This document shows positions 11,582 through 23,493 of a stretch of DNA of 64,000 nt, piece by piece. The stretch comes from Hesseltinella vesiculosa (Eukaryota > Mucoromycota > Mucoromycetes > Mucorales > Cunninghamellaceae): the NCBI GenBank assembly GCA_002104935.1, contig MCGT01000038.1:124001-188000 (forward strand), in the 5' to 3' direction. Made by a program: the position numbers and the translations under genes. The notes under the pieces were generated by a model that worked only from the letters and a program-made list of their open reading frames with translations, had not been told where the DNA came from and did no database searches. Every line of letters begins with the position of its first letter. Within the stretch, counting starts at the first letter, position 1.

Positions 11582-13790
11582 CTATGTTGGCTGACCAGTC
11601 TTCTCGTCCTGCTTCTTCTTTTCAGCGAGTTGAGCTTTCTTCTTTCGCCGCTTGGAGCCTTCGATCATATCCCTGATGAAAAAATAAAATAAAATAATAA
11701 TTGAAATGTACGTTAACACGTTATAATACATGCGCCACACGCACACAACTTACTGCAGCTTTTTAACCCGCTTGCGGTCATATTTTGATGTGGTGTCAAT
11801 AGCATCGCGCTCAACTTTGCCTTGTTTCAACTTGCGTCTTTGCAGTTTGCTACATGGAAGAAAAGACATCAGCATCAAACGTAATATCCATTTTTTTCTT
11901 TTAGCACCGCTTTACTTTGGTTTTTTGAGGGACATCATCCATTCGGGTACATCGCAGCCAGATTCACGCATAACATTTGCAATAGATCGCAGGTAATCAA
12001 AGTCTTCTTTTGTGTAGTAAGTGATTGCTTCACCATGACGACCAGCACGCCCTGTACGACCAATGCGATGAATGTAACTCTCGACTGATTGGGGGAAGTC
12101 GTAGTTGATGACCAAGTTCACGCCTTTGAAATCCAGACCACGTGACATCAGTTCAGTCGCGATTAACACCCAGATGCGACCTAGCCGGAATTGATCTATG
12201 ATACTTTCACGCTACCAAAAGGAAATGCAAGTGAGACGTCCATGATCATGACTTTCTTAGTATCTATCTCTACCTGAGCTTTTGTTCGATCGGAGTGAAT
12301 GACTTCAACGTTGATCCCATCATATACTAGTTCCTTAAAGAGCTCCTTGGCACGGTCGATGGATTGGACAAAGATCAATACAGGTGGCCTGATGCCAGCT
12401 TTGATGTACTGGCGCAGAGCAACCATTTTCCCAGCTTCATTGCCGGTAAATAAGAGTTGTTGTTTGATGGTGTTGGTAGCAGCATTTCTAAGAAGTTAAA
12501 GAAGGGTCAGCTCCACTTATGATTCATATCACACCCAATTTACTTCGATCCAATAACCATGCGGATGGGGTTCACCATAACGGATTGGGCCAGCTCTTCC
12601 AAAGTGGACGAGAAAGTTGCACTAAATAGGGACTTGCGCACAACGGACCCTTTAAACGCTTCAAATATTTCATCCGTTTGTTCCAAGAAGCCACGTTCCA
12701 GAAGCTTGTCGGCTTCATCCAGGACAAGATGGCGTACCTTGGACAAATCAACTTCACTTTCTCGTACAGCAAAAATGAGCCGCATTGGAGTGCTAATCAA
12801 AATATCTAACCAAGCACCAATTAGGCAACAACGAAAAAAGCTGACACCCGAGTGGAATTCCTCTTTTTACCATATTTCTGTCTTTCCTCAGGTGTTTGCA
12901 CTTTTTCAGCAGCAGTCATAGGCTTTGTTAACAAGTGCGTCTTGAATTTTGTACCAACCGTCATCTTGGCCAGTTCCCGGCCGATCTAGAGTAGGAACCA
13001 AAAATAATAAGAAATGCTGATATTACCTATTTTAACATCAACACTTGCCTGTTGAGCCAGTTCGCGGGTGGGGGCAACGATCACAGCACGATAACCAACG
13101 CTAGCATGTGCCTTGAGATCTTGCAGCAGAGGAAGAATGTAAGCCAATGTTTTGCCTGAACCAGTGGGAGCAAGAGCCATGAGATCGCGATGCTTTAATA
13201 TGATAGGTATCGCTTGCATTTGAACTGGCGTGGGTGTTCTGTATTGATTGACGGTGAGGTTTTTCATCAAATTGATGTCGAGGTGGTAAGGCGATGACGC
13301 CAATTTCTGGAAATGATCAAAAGGATCAGGTACATCCGTCCCATATACTCGAATCTGCTGTTGTTTGCGAAGTGTATTGGCGTCATGGGCCGTCCATTTG
13401 TCGCTGTCTCTCATCAATGGCTCTAATTCTACGGCTTGCATAAAAAAAAGTTTTAAGAGGGAGACAGGAGGAGTGCTTGGTTATTACCCTGATCTCTTTG
13501 GTTTTTGATATGTTGATTGACCCTTTTCCCGCCATCAATCACGGTATGTGTCGTTTTGAAAAAATCAAGCTCATCCAACAAATCATCCCTAGCTACTGTG
13601 TCCTTGGTAACGTCAGTCTTTCCAGACTTTTTGGTCTTGAGGTATTAAAAAAACCCCAATGCTCTGGTTAGATCAACTTAAATCTTCATCCATCTTAATT
13701 CTAGTCGCTTACTTCGAACAGATCGACATCATGCTTGAACCTGTCCTTGTTAAAAGTAGTACCACCACCAAGCAACTTGAAGAGATCCAT
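11582..13790 (-). CDS. ROK1: DEAD-box RNA helicase Rok1/DDX52
   Basis: ATP-dependent RNA helicase of small-subunit ribosome biogenesis, nucleolar. It starts at 13790 with [18 protein letters not shown], the Rok1-type N-terminus. Motifs in order: [13 protein letters not shown] motif ([17 protein letters not shown]); I (APTGSGKT); Ia ([10 protein letters not shown]); II ([14 protein letters not shown]); III (LFSATFSS); IV ([15 protein letters not shown]); V ([15 protein letters not shown]); and VI ([13 protein letters not shown]). The C-terminus is lysine-rich ([18 protein letters not shown]) and ends at 11582. At least seven exons, all with short GT-AG introns. DVPDPF upstream of the Q motif separates it from other DEAD proteins. 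Confidence 0.92.
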
Positions 13791-16069
13791 TTTGTAAAGC
13801 ACAAAAGAAAAAGTCGACAGAAGTTGTGTCCGCAGCGCACTTGCCAAAAAAAAAAAAAAAAAAAAGCCACAAGCCAAAATTCCAGCCAGCCATGCTCTCA
13901 AAAAATGGTCAATTGAAATACTCACACTGTACAGTGCAACCGCGATTAATTTGAATCTCATTGCTTTATTTTTAGCTGATACTGATGTGTCTATTTTTTT
14001 TTTTTTCCTTCTGAGCTACTTAATGGGGAGATGCTTGTTCCAGTAAGTTGTGAGCTTGTATGGCCGACTGACCGTCCAAGACACCCTGAGCTTGAACTGC
14101 AGTGCTCTTGCATCTGAAGCATGACCAGGGGTTCTCTCCACTTGGAATGCATGTTCCAGTAAGTTGTGAGCTTGTAAGGCCGACCGACCGTCCATGACAC
14201 CCTGGGCTTGAACTTGAGTACTCTTGTATCTGAAGCATGACCAGGGGTTTCCAAGGAGCTACCCAGAGGAATAGAGTCATTCAATGTCTCGTTTACCGTG
14301 TGAGAACGTATTCTGAGTGTGACTTCAAGTAAAATGTTTAAAATAGGCACTAGAGTTCACACCGTCTTGGTTTTGGCGAAGCCAAGGTTCAGAACACAAC
14401 AAGCTATGATCTATGCCATGATCTTCTCTGCCTGGCTCTTTTTTCCAAAGAGAGCATTGATATGAACAAGCTTGGTGGCTGTCTTTCTTTCCAGATTCAT
14501 GGTAATTGCATTGCAACATTTGGATGTGTCTTAAACCTCCTTTTCACAACTAACTTCTGATCTAGGGTTTGGCATTACATTTTACCTCATGCAATTGCAG
14601 CATACGGGTCTTTACACGATGATTGAATAGGACACTTGGAATTTCCTCGATCAATCAACGACCTGCCTACGTTCATCAATCTCTCAGCACTCACAACCCT
14701 TCTCCGTGTTGGCGACGCTTTTTGGCGCTTGTGCCGCCGTGCCAATGACCCCTCCATCATCACCTCACGTTCCACGCCTACACCTTCTTGCCTTTACGAA
14801 GCAATATCTGCTACCAAGTGCTCTTCTCGTGAGTGTTCAATTCGCTTTGAAAAGTAGGCATAAAAATAAAGGACACACCCACCACCTTTATCTTATCCGT
14901 TTCCCTGATTCTTTTTTTTTTCTCAAAGTAAAGGAAAGAAAAAAATACATCTATCATTTATAATGAAATTACATGTGCAATTTCATCACGTCATGTTTTT
15001 TTTTTTTTTTTTTTTGTACGCGTGAATGAGATAATTCAGAGCGATTGCCTATTACGACATTTGTCCAAGCATTTGTGAGAATGCCCAACAAACCCTTTGA
15101 AATCATTCAGCCTCTAGCAACTGGAAGCTTCGCTGATCCGGGTCATCAACGTTTCCTTCTCGAGAAACCTGTACACACCATGGACTTTACGTACCAAAGT
15201 CTCGCAAACATGTGTATGGAATGTCTAAGACCCTGTATTTCACGCACCCACTTACCCTTGGCACAGCGTCAACACCATGGCTGAATTTTTCAACTACGTG
15301 GTTTAGTTTTTTACCATTGTCACAGTTGCCCTTTCGTTGGACTCCATCATTGCCATGTTGTATTCAAATTCCGCCATTTATTTAAAACTCAACTGTTCTT
15401 CCGCCCTCTTTCTCTTTCCAGTGGATTCCAAGCGAAATCATGGCAAGACTCTCACCCAAGCCACTAGTCATGCAGGCACTGGGGTTGGTACAAGAGTGGG
15501 CAGTCACTTTCCACTAGGTGGAAAATGGCAAGCATATCTTGACAGTATACCATCGTCCTTGTCACCAATGAAGCCCGTACGTCGATGATACGCCCTTTCT
15601 GCCGCCACCGCATCATTCACCTCCGCAAAACTGTTTATAGCAAGTCGAAACTGAACCTGGGCACCTCTTTCTGCGTCAACCTCTCCTGCGAAGAGTACCA
15701 GAAACAAAGAAACAGCTTTGGTCGGGACGCCCTTTCCTTTACCTGCATTGCTTTGTGGTGCTATGGACAACTGGCGAACTGTGAAATCTTATGAGCGACT
15801 TTGAAATCTTCCGAACGACTTTATACAAATGCACCATGCTCTGTAAGTGTGAGGCGGCGGCTACGTCATCAAGACGTGAAAACTAAGTAAGTATATCATA
15901 AAAATAGAACACAGCACCATCTCATTTTTTCCCCTGCTGTGCATCTTCGGTGTCCTTCCTTTCTTGAAATTTTTGTAAGTCCATTTATACTGAATTCACC
16001 CCATTTTATGCCACTTTTGATAGTTTGTTTTACATCTTTTCTCTTGGAGTTTGCGACTTTTTTGTTTAA
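13791..16069. other. 2.3-kb intergenic region with a 116-bp tandem duplication
   Basis: Contains the duplication listed below, poly-T runs (about 14999-15015) and short frames on both strands (about 14636-14857, 15045-15284 and 15504-15770) of no recognisable family. The frames do not join at convincing splice sites. It could hold old transposon debris or a fast-evolving gene; I cannot tell which. Confidence 0.4.
14037..14250. repeat. 116-bp tandem duplication (two copies, second incomplete)
   Basis: Copy 1 starts at 14037 and copy 2 at 14153, both with GTTCCAGTAAGTTGTGAGCT. They stay alike through CTGAAGCATGACCAGGGG at about 14130 and 14247, differing by scattered substitutions. On the minus strand the unit encodes a repeated peptide (GRSVG.TSSQLTGT). 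Whether it is translated is unknown. Confidence 0.8.
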
Positions 16070-19004
16070 TTATAGTGAATGTTCTCCAGAACCTCTGTTT
16101 TTAAATTCTTTAAATGGGAGAGTCACTGATACTCGGCGAATGGCAGATGAAGCAAACAGATCGGGGGCTAAAAAGATATCAGGACAGCTGGATCGTGACA
16201 TTGACTGGCGACCACAGCCAGGCGTACTCCATTGATCGATCTCAGACTGTTTATCCAGTGAGCACTTGGAATAAGGTTGGCAGATTAATGGATTTCCCTG
16301 TGCCTGTGAATTGGGGTGCACGGAGCTGTCAAATAAACTGCTGATGGGAGAAGAAGAGTAGTTAAGTGGTTGATAATTCTGTTCTGAGCGGGGGAAAGAA
16401 AGTTGGCGTGGTTGATCAAGGGGCAATTGCTCATGAGTGGATAAGATAAACAGGGGTAACGTGGAGACACTTCCAATATATGTCCTATCCTGGCGTAGCT
16501 TAGGACCATGAGATTGAAAAGGGGATTGTGGCTGCATGTTATCTTTGTTAGAGGGGATTAAGAAAGGGGAAGACGAAGTGAGCGAACTACAAGTGGCTGT
16601 GGATGTGGCTGAGGGTACCGTAGCTTGGTCGAACTCTGGCTCCAATTCCAAGGACAGCTGATCTTCTTTACACATTTTGCGAAGGTGGTTTCTGATGGGC
16701 TGGATCGCCAAGGATGCGTTATGGCGCACGCGAAACACAGTTAGTCCCGATGAAAAGGGAGTAAAAGACCATTGTACTCGATCACTTGTGGAGGTGCTGC
16801 GACTTTCTGGATAAAGCACAAATAGCAGCTCAACGTTTGGCCATAGGTCTTGCCATTGTGCTGCTATTTTTTTCCCCCAAGCCTCGGCCGAGGTTGACGT
16901 GGCAATAGCTTGAAGCGGTGGTGAGAGCATACCTGGTATGTTGCTTGCAGGATTTTCACCCTGCAATGACACAGCAAATTGCCATTCGACAGTAGATTTT
17001 GATTGAAGGTACTTCACCAAGGCAGGGAGTTGAGTACGCGGCCCGTAAAGCGACACTTGATCCGAACCATTGCGCTCTGGCCAACAGATCTGAAGACCAC
17101 ATTTACGGTAAAATTCGCGCATCGTGATTCTGAAACCATGTTGGTACGCCAGCTGCGTGTGCAAATGCAACGGCACATTGAATTGTTGGGTAGTGTAGTA
17201 TTTGTCTTTGTCTGAAGCAATGAAGTCCATGATGGCGTTTTCCAGTTGGGAGAGGCTTGCCTTGTTTTTTGCGGGGGTGCGTGCCACTACATTGTGCTCG
17301 TTTTCGAAATAACCTCCTAGATCTTTGTATTCGTCGGAACCGAAGAATTTGACATAAGCGCCGTATTTCTTCATAACACGTTGAATATTCTTGCCACCGA
17401 CACCAATAATGCGACGATGGTAAGCGTCAGGAACATAAAACGACGTTTCAGCGGGAAGTTCTTCCTGGAGCATAGCCAGACCATCCATGGCATTGGTAAT
17501 CGAACAGCTTTCAATGACGACATCAATGTTGTATTCATTGGATGTCGAGATATAAAGCACTACATCGCAGGCTTTCATGATCTTGTTGATTTTGCCATTT
17601 TTCTTTCCACTAATGAATTCACGCTGCTCGGCTGCCAGCTCGATCAGAAACTGTACGGTTATCAGCTCGTGCGCAACGAATGGCAGAAGACGCACGATTC
17701 TGCAGGCCTGCTCAATAGCATTGACGTGCCCAATAAGCTTCATCTGGGGTTTATCGCACCCATAAAACATCAACTCCACCCCGGACTTGCTGCATATCTG
17801 ATCTATGATGCTCACGACGCAGCTGTAGGAGCTGAAAACCCCTTTCAAAGAACCACCCCCATCAGAGTCATCGCATATAGGTTGGCCAAAAACAAGTACT
17901 GCCTCATAAATATCATATATCTATTACCGGTGAAAAGTAAATATTACACAGACTCTCTTCTAGATCTTCTTACCAGGTAATTGAGAAGGCGCAGCGTTCG
18001 TTCAGCACGAAGGCGATTTTCGGCATAAACGGTGATTGTACTACATCCAGATCCAAGGGCAGGAAAGATGATCACTGAGCCATTGTCCCGCATGATCTTA
18101 ATCAGCTGTGTCTGTCGATACCGCATTATCCAATCCAGTTTCAATGGCTTGACGGTAGAGTCCATTTGGAAAAAGCTCTTCCTCTACCGGAAAAAAAAAG
18201 TGAGCTGAAGTCACTTAACTGCTCTTCCTTACCTTTTCCTCAGCAATACTTCTGACCGTTTCCTTAATACGTGCCACACTGTCAGATGAGCCTGTCAAGT
18301 AAAGTGGATCCATGCGCTGCTCAATTGGGATGGATGTGTAGTGAATATCTGAGATCTTATAAAATGGAGACTGAAGATAGACATTAACGCCTGCTTCCTC
18401 CATAAATGTCTGGATAGCCTGATGTTTTCTTCCAGCCACCAAATGCTGTAAATAGCAAGGTATATTTATAGCGGTCATTGTTAGTCCCAGCTGCTGATCC
18501 AATGCCAGCAGCACTTGCAGCCTGGTATTTTCCACTGCATCAAATGACCCATTGATGACTATGGATGGCTTTGAATGACATTGAACAAGGATGGTGGTAT
18601 TGTTTTCCACGGCAATGTCACTCAAAGTATCATGTAACTGTGATTGCCGGGCAATCACATCCGAGGCAAACGAAGCTATCACTGCTTGATGCTATTTGCA
18701 GTGGGGGAAAAAAAAGTGAGCGATGGACACCTCATAAATGAAGTACCTTTATGGGGGTTTGACGCAATATGTGACTTCGTACGAGCATGACTGTGCTGGA
18801 CGATCCAACCAGGCAGATTTGTAAATATTGTGATGGCTCTTCCTCATCCTGTTGTGCGAGCGAATAGTCACTCACCTGGACAGTTTGAAGCTGGGGGTTG
18901 TTCTTCACCACATCATTTTTGATCTCCGTTAATTTTTGATCACCATTACTGAAGAATGGTTCAAGTTGCTTCATAGACACGGAGCATGCTGACATTTGTG
19001 GCAT
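16070..19004 (-). CDS. Multi-KH-domain RNA-binding protein (Khd4/BicC-like)
   Basis: Large RNA-binding protein, probably cytoplasmic. Several KH-like modules are visible across the exons: an N-terminal block (LQICLVGSSSTVMLVRSHIL), TILVQCHSKPSIVINGSF, IIFPALGSGCSTITVYAENRL and a clear GxxG KH domain, YHRRIIGVGGKNIQRVMKKYGAYVKF in two overlapping pieces, with NVVARTPAKN following. That last module is strongly reminiscent of the fungal Khd4 family (multi-KH, mRNA-fate regulators). The C-terminal 250 residues are Ser/Pro/Gln-rich and disordered. The start is taken at 19004 (MPQMSACSVS). A GTAAGG just upstream raises the possibility of a further 5' exon. Exons: 19004-18732, 18682-18215, about 18174-17970 and 17848-16070. 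Confidence 0.75.
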
Positions 19005-19275
19005 GCTTCCTTACCTCAAAGACTATGAATGAAAAGAGCTTTTTTTTTACTCTTTTTCAGCAAGGAAAAAATGTTAAACTCCAAACAAATTCTCAAGTAA
19101 CAAACACATGCTTGGTAGCAGTTGCAAAAATAGGAACAATGAAAAAGGTCTATCGTTGCTGATTGGTCAGCTAGGTTTTTGGCATTTTGCATTTGATTGT
19201 TCATTTTTTGCCCTTCAAAATCTATATCTTCCCCTCAAATTTTGGTATTAGTTTTCTTTCTTTTATCTTTTACAC

Positions 19276-20636
19276 ATGTGTGACATTATATACAAGCATG
19301 ATTCTAATTTATATCTCGACAACATTGAAAAAATCAAGTTCTACGCATATGGACTCTTTCAATTCCGAGGTCCGTGTGATTTGACACCTGTGCAAGTGGC
19401 TGGACGCTTCTTTAAGCTTGCAAAAGCTTGTCATCCCTCTTTGTTCCATACCAAGAAGCATACTACAGAGACCATAGATGAGGCGGTGCACAGTTTTGTG
19501 GCGCTTGGAGTCATATTTAACATACTCTCTTCCCCTGCCATTAAGAAACAATATGATTGCACAGGTTACATGGCTGTGACAGCAAGCCCTGACCAAAAAG
19601 CAAATGACCCTCGCAGCTGGCTATCTTATGCATTAGGAGTTTGGTCTGCCTTGAATCTCCTCCAAAACCACGTTGATGTTTCTTTTTTGGATTGCCCTGA
19701 ACCAAGTAAAAAAACAAAACAGATTAGGGAGGCGCTGTATCAATGTGCATCTTCTCTCGCGTTTTAGGTTTGTCTGCCGGATTAATTCCACTGAGTCGCG
19801 GCCCACCCCAGCCTTCCGGTGTAACTTTGCTTTCTGACATGTCTATGTCAGTGACCAACCTCGCTGCAAGCAATGAGGAAGTTCGTGTTTACAATAGTCC
19901 CTTTGCTAATCTTGGTGCGTACGACCTAACCAACATGATCAAGCGTCCTGGGAACCAAAGTAAGTATTCACCTCCGTCAAAATATGGAGAAAATTACTAA
20001 TGCTTAACAACTTTACTACTTCTTTTATCGAACACGCCTGCACATCCACTACTCGAAGTGCTTTCCATTTTCTCGCCTTTATCGATTGATCATAACCGCA
20101 GCTCTGCTTCCTGCATATCTGATGTGGAACGAGGGAGTCATTGGTCGGAACAATCTTTGGATAACATGATGACGGACGATATATTAGATGACGAGGGAAG
20201 CGGTTATCATGAGTCGTTTATTGACAATTCAGAAGACTGTCTGGAGAGACCTGACTTGGCCGGAATCACACGCAGCAGTATTGATGCCTCCAACAGCATG
20301 GACAATAGCTCACACTCCACTTTCAAGAGCGAAAAAGTCCATCGGTCCAAAACAAGCCCTCGACGCAAAGCTGGAAGTCTTATGGAAACGATGGTCGATG
20401 AGGCACACGAACGGCAGCGTGACAGAGGCCGTCGAATGGTTCAAAGATTGAAGAAACTTACCACTGCCTGGGAAAACTTGGATCGCAAACATGGTACCAA
20501 ACGGAAGCAGCTACCTACCGACGAAGAATTCGATCGCATTCAGGCCCAAGTAGAAGCTCGCCGAGAAAAGAACAATAATCGCAAGACTTGGCTTTTTAAA
20601 TCCCATGATTTTGCATACCTGCAGGAAAAAAAATAA
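19276..20636 (+). CDS. Degenerate J-domain protein of unknown function
   Basis: Exon 1 (19276 to about 19705) encodes YAYGLFQFRGPCDLTPVQVAG, then RFFKLAKACHPSLFH, FVALGVIFNILSSPAIKKQYD. This is the helix II-loop-helix III layout of a DnaJ domain (LTPxQV..RF.KLAKxxHP), but the obligatory HPD is HPS. Introns end at about 19768 (acceptor before GTTTGTCTG) and about 20057 (acceptor before TGCTTTCC), both keeping the frame. The C-terminal half is acidic, then strongly charged and helical (RMVQRLKKLTTAWENLDRK, FDRIQAQVEARREKN). Without HPD it should not stimulate Hsp70 ATPase, so a scaffold or J-like role is inferred. Divergent from the KH-protein gene, 271 bp apart. Confidence 0.6.
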
Positions 20637-20704
20637 GAAAAAAAAGCTGCCTTCTCTTTTCTCTACTTTTCATCTGCTTGGCAATAAAGTGAATTGCGAA
20701 ACAA

Positions 20705-21280
20705 ATGTGGTCCATGCTGATTGCCTATATACTTATTGTCATACTGTTTTATGTGGAATACCGCTACGAGTCTGTGCGATCCACAACCATGCTACAAACT
20801 GCCGGAAATGATCAAGGTACAACGTCACTCCTCCTGATAGCTTGGACATTAGCACTGTTTGCTGGTTTGATAGTGCCATGGACAGGGCTAGGTGGCAGTT
20901 TTAGCGTATCAACTGCCGGCTATGTGTTTACATGGATTGCGCTTGGCTGGATTATGGGAGCCATTTTGCTATTGCGTTGGTCGATTTACTCCAACACGTT
21001 CTACATACGAGCTATTGCCACCACTGACGACCAATTCCTATGTACCGATGGTCCTTACAAAATCATCCGACATCCTGGTTACTTGGCGTTTATCCTCGCC
21101 TGGTGGGGGTTTGCTGTTGCATCTGGTAATTGGATATTGACAATGCTACTTGGCCTCGGTATGACTTTTGTCTATATCCGCCGAGTGCTTGCTGAAGAAC
21201 AGATGATGCTCGAACGATTTGGCGTTGACTATCAGCAATATGTAGAAGAGACATTCCGGTTACTTCCCTTTGTGTTCTGA
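20705..21280 (+). CDS. ICMT/phospholipid-methyltransferase-like membrane protein
   Basis: Single exon, 191 aa. Four to five hydrophobic segments (about residues 3-18, 40-60, 70-95, 120-150) and the family signature near the C-terminus: TDGPYKIIRHPGYLAF, then R..LAEEQMMLERFGVDYQQY, ending RLLPFVF. This is the isoprenylcysteine carboxyl methyltransferase / PEMT-like fold, which binds S-adenosylmethionine with RHPxY and the EE pair. Probably in the ER membrane. It is shorter than Ste14 and closer to the bacterial-type isoprenylcysteine methyltransferase-like group, so the substrate is not certain. It follows the J-like gene by about 70 bp on the same strand. Confidence 0.75.
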   Translation: MWSMLIAYILIVILFYVEYRYESVRSTTMLQTAGNDQGTTSLLLIAWTLALFAGLIVPWTGLGGSFSVSTAGYVFTWIALGWIMGAILLLRWSIYSNTFYIRAIATTDDQFLCTDGPYKIIRHPGYLAFILAWWGFAVASGNWILTMLLGLGMTFVYIRRVLAEEQMMLERFGVDYQQYVEETFRLLPFVF

Positions 21281-21982
21281 TAAATGCGAAGTAATAAAAT
21301 ACGTCTAGGCTGCGTTGGAATGAGAGAGCAGAGCACGGGGAACACTGTCACTAAAAACCGCCAGAAAATGGCATACGTCAAAGGAGTTCTCGGTGCGTTT
21401 ACGAACGCGTGTTTTTCCCTATCACAAACTGACCTTGATAAGGCGAGTTGAAAATGGAAAATTTGAGCACAATGCAATAACGCTCAAACCTTCCGAGAGG
21501 AGCTAATGGATCAATGTCATACAGCACCGGTACAGCATCTGCATTCATTTGCCATTTGTTTGGTGACACTGCCTGTGATAAATACAATAGACGTCAAACC
21601 ATATTCTATTCAAAGTATTGCAAAAGCCCCCAGCGCGCCTTCCCTGAACCTGAGGTATCCAACCACAAACACGTAAACGGAATGGGGAGCAAAATGCACT
21701 GCCAAAAAGTTCAACTTTTTGAATCCTGTGGAAAAAACAAAGCCTGTGTGTTTCTATCTTGCAATGACACTGGCAAAATCACACGCTCTCATACTTCTAT
21801 CGCCTGCCAAGAATCTATACTCTCTTGGACGAACTCAACAACCGCCGGATATTGGTGAATACACAGCAAGCTGCGTGCCAATAACCAAAGGTCAAATCTT
21901 CTCTTGTTCAACTGCCTACTTTCTCCTTTACGGGCATATATTTTTATTCATGAGACTACAATTTATTTCAGAGAAAGGATGC
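21281..21982. other. Intergenic region with possible exon relics (minus strand)
   Basis: A minus-strand stretch at about 21440-21575 reads AVSPNKWQMNADAVPVLYD and LGRFERYCIVLKFSIFNSP, ending at a GTCAGT donor-like site. It looks coding, but I could not identify a partner exon or family. Confidence 0.3.
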
Positions 21983-22955
21983 TCACATCACGACGCATCC
22001 TCGTTTCTTTTTCTTGATGGCTTCGGGAGGCACACCCATTGTAGCTTGCACAGCTTTTTGAAAGATCTCCTTTACACCCCGGCCGATCTTTGCTGAACAC
22101 TCCATGTAGGCATAGGCCTCAATTTGCTTGGCTACTGCCTTGCCCTTTGTAGAAAAAAATGATCAGACAAAACCGCTAAAAAAAACCATAGTCCCTACCT
22201 GCTCCGCAGTGACGGGAGTAACATTTGATTTTTTCAATTCGTGCAGCAGTAACGGATCGTCGCGCAGATCTTGTTTTAAAGCAATCAGCAAGAATGGCTT
22301 ATATGGACAGAATTTTTTAACTTCAGGAACCCACTAAAAATAGGACAGTTACATCAATTATATGTGCCAGCGTAAAAAAATAAAAGAGCATTATACCTTT
22401 TCCACGACGTTTTCCAGGGAATCAGGCATATCAATTGCAAATGTGATTAATAAAACATTGGTATCAGGATAGGAGAGTGGGCGTAATCGATCATAGTCTT
22501 CTTGACCTACTCAAATATAAGGATGCATGTGAGATCACGACAATTAGGTTATTGTTATTGTTATTGTTATTGTTATTGTTGTTGTTGTTGTGATTACCGG
22601 CGGTGTCCCATAGGTCCAATTCAACATGATTATCATCAACGTCGAAATCTTTGACATAATTTTCAAACACGGTAGGCACATGGCTCTATTTTAAAATGAC
22701 AAAAACCGTAAGAGATAAGAAAATACAAGTTCATGCGAGAGAGCAAGGTAGAAAGGACCATACAGATGGGAACTTCTCATGGGCAAACATGGTAAGGAGC
22801 GACGTCTTACCTAAAAAAAATTTGTATTCGAAATGATAAAACAGTACTGTAAGAAAGATTTTGCCCTAATAAACGCTTATCAAGTAATCGTCCACTTTAC
22901 CACAACCACCGTCTCCAACAACCACCAGTTTTCGGCGAAGCCCTCCTGTAGACAT
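21983..22955 (-). CDS. Rho-family small GTPase
   Basis: Membrane-anchored GTP switch acting on actin, polarity or wall synthesis. It starts at 22955 with [20 protein letters not shown] split by an intron inside the P-loop. Then follow switch [11 protein letters not shown], switch [34 protein letters not shown] (a variant of the usual TKxD-type G4), a Rho insert region and [12 protein letters not shown] (G5). The protein ends in a polybasic stretch and a CAAX box, [10 protein letters not shown], so prenylation is expected. Five or six exons. The intron after DTAG contains an (AAT/AAC)n microsatellite. VFENY plus the insert place it in Rho rather than Ras or Rab; the exact subgroup (Rho1/Rho2/Rho4-like) is not resolved. 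Confidence 0.9.
22545..22592 (+). repeat. (TTATTG)n/(TTG)n microsatellite in a Rho intron
   Basis: Runs of TTATTG followed by TTG inside an intron of the Rho gene. It creates a spurious poly-Asn frame on the minus strand. Confidence 0.9.
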
Positions 22956-23493
22956 GGCTTTTAAAAGTTAAGCAGTTGAAGAAGAAAAGGTGGCGTTGCA
23001 CAATTTTCCTGATTTTTTGAAAACAAAATTGTTTGGATTACCATATTCGGTCTCGCTCGATTTTAAAAAGCAATCCGCCTTCAACCAACAGTATAGGATG
23101 TTGGGCTTTGACATACGCGAGATATTTGTGCTCCAAGATGCAGAAGTCCAAAGTCCTACCGATCATTTACTATTTCAATGTCAACGATTTTTTCTTTAAA
23201 TTTTGTATCTGGTCTAATGACATCCAGCTCTTCAATGTAACACGCATCAATTTGGTTTGACAAAAGCAGCTCAAGATGTTCCCTTTTACTGTACTTGCGC
23301 GGGCAAGAAATGGTTGCGGCACTTGATTTTACTTTCGCGCGTACTAGAAAATAATTTAGCGTTTCGCCCGATTGGTTTACCTGCTAAAAAAAACCATGAT
23401 GGTGAAAATCCCTTAGGTTGCTGTGGTTCCTGGTACAGAATAGCAGTTTACTTTGGTTTAATGATTGTACGGTACGATCCAGGGTATGAGCAA
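22956..23493. other. Intergenic region between Rho and Rad4
   Basis: The upstream region of Rho and the 3' side of Rad4. It is mostly occupied by a degraded mobile-element copy (23220-23400, possibly starting near 23033). No gene is supported. Confidence 0.5.
23220..23400. mobile_element. Degraded copy of the 36.4-kb inverted-repeat element (right end)
   Basis: TTTGACAAAAGCAGCTCAA, CACTTGATTTTACTTTCGCGCG, ACTAGAAAATAATTTAGCG, TTCGCCCGATTGGTTT and CCTGCTAAAAAAAA match 37440-37575 with few changes, in the same order and orientation. The outermost terminus is replaced by unrelated sequence. Weaker similarity may extend left to about 23060 (TTAAAAAGCAATCC). Confidence 0.75.

Noticed and set aside
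14587..15794. Possible spliced gene from short frames at 14.6-15.8 kb
   Set aside because: No consistent splice sites join the frames, no motif is recognised, and homopolymers interrupt them.
22491..22679. Poly-asparagine protein
   Set aside because: The frame reads from a Rho exon into the intronic AAT/AAC microsatellite; splicing removes it.
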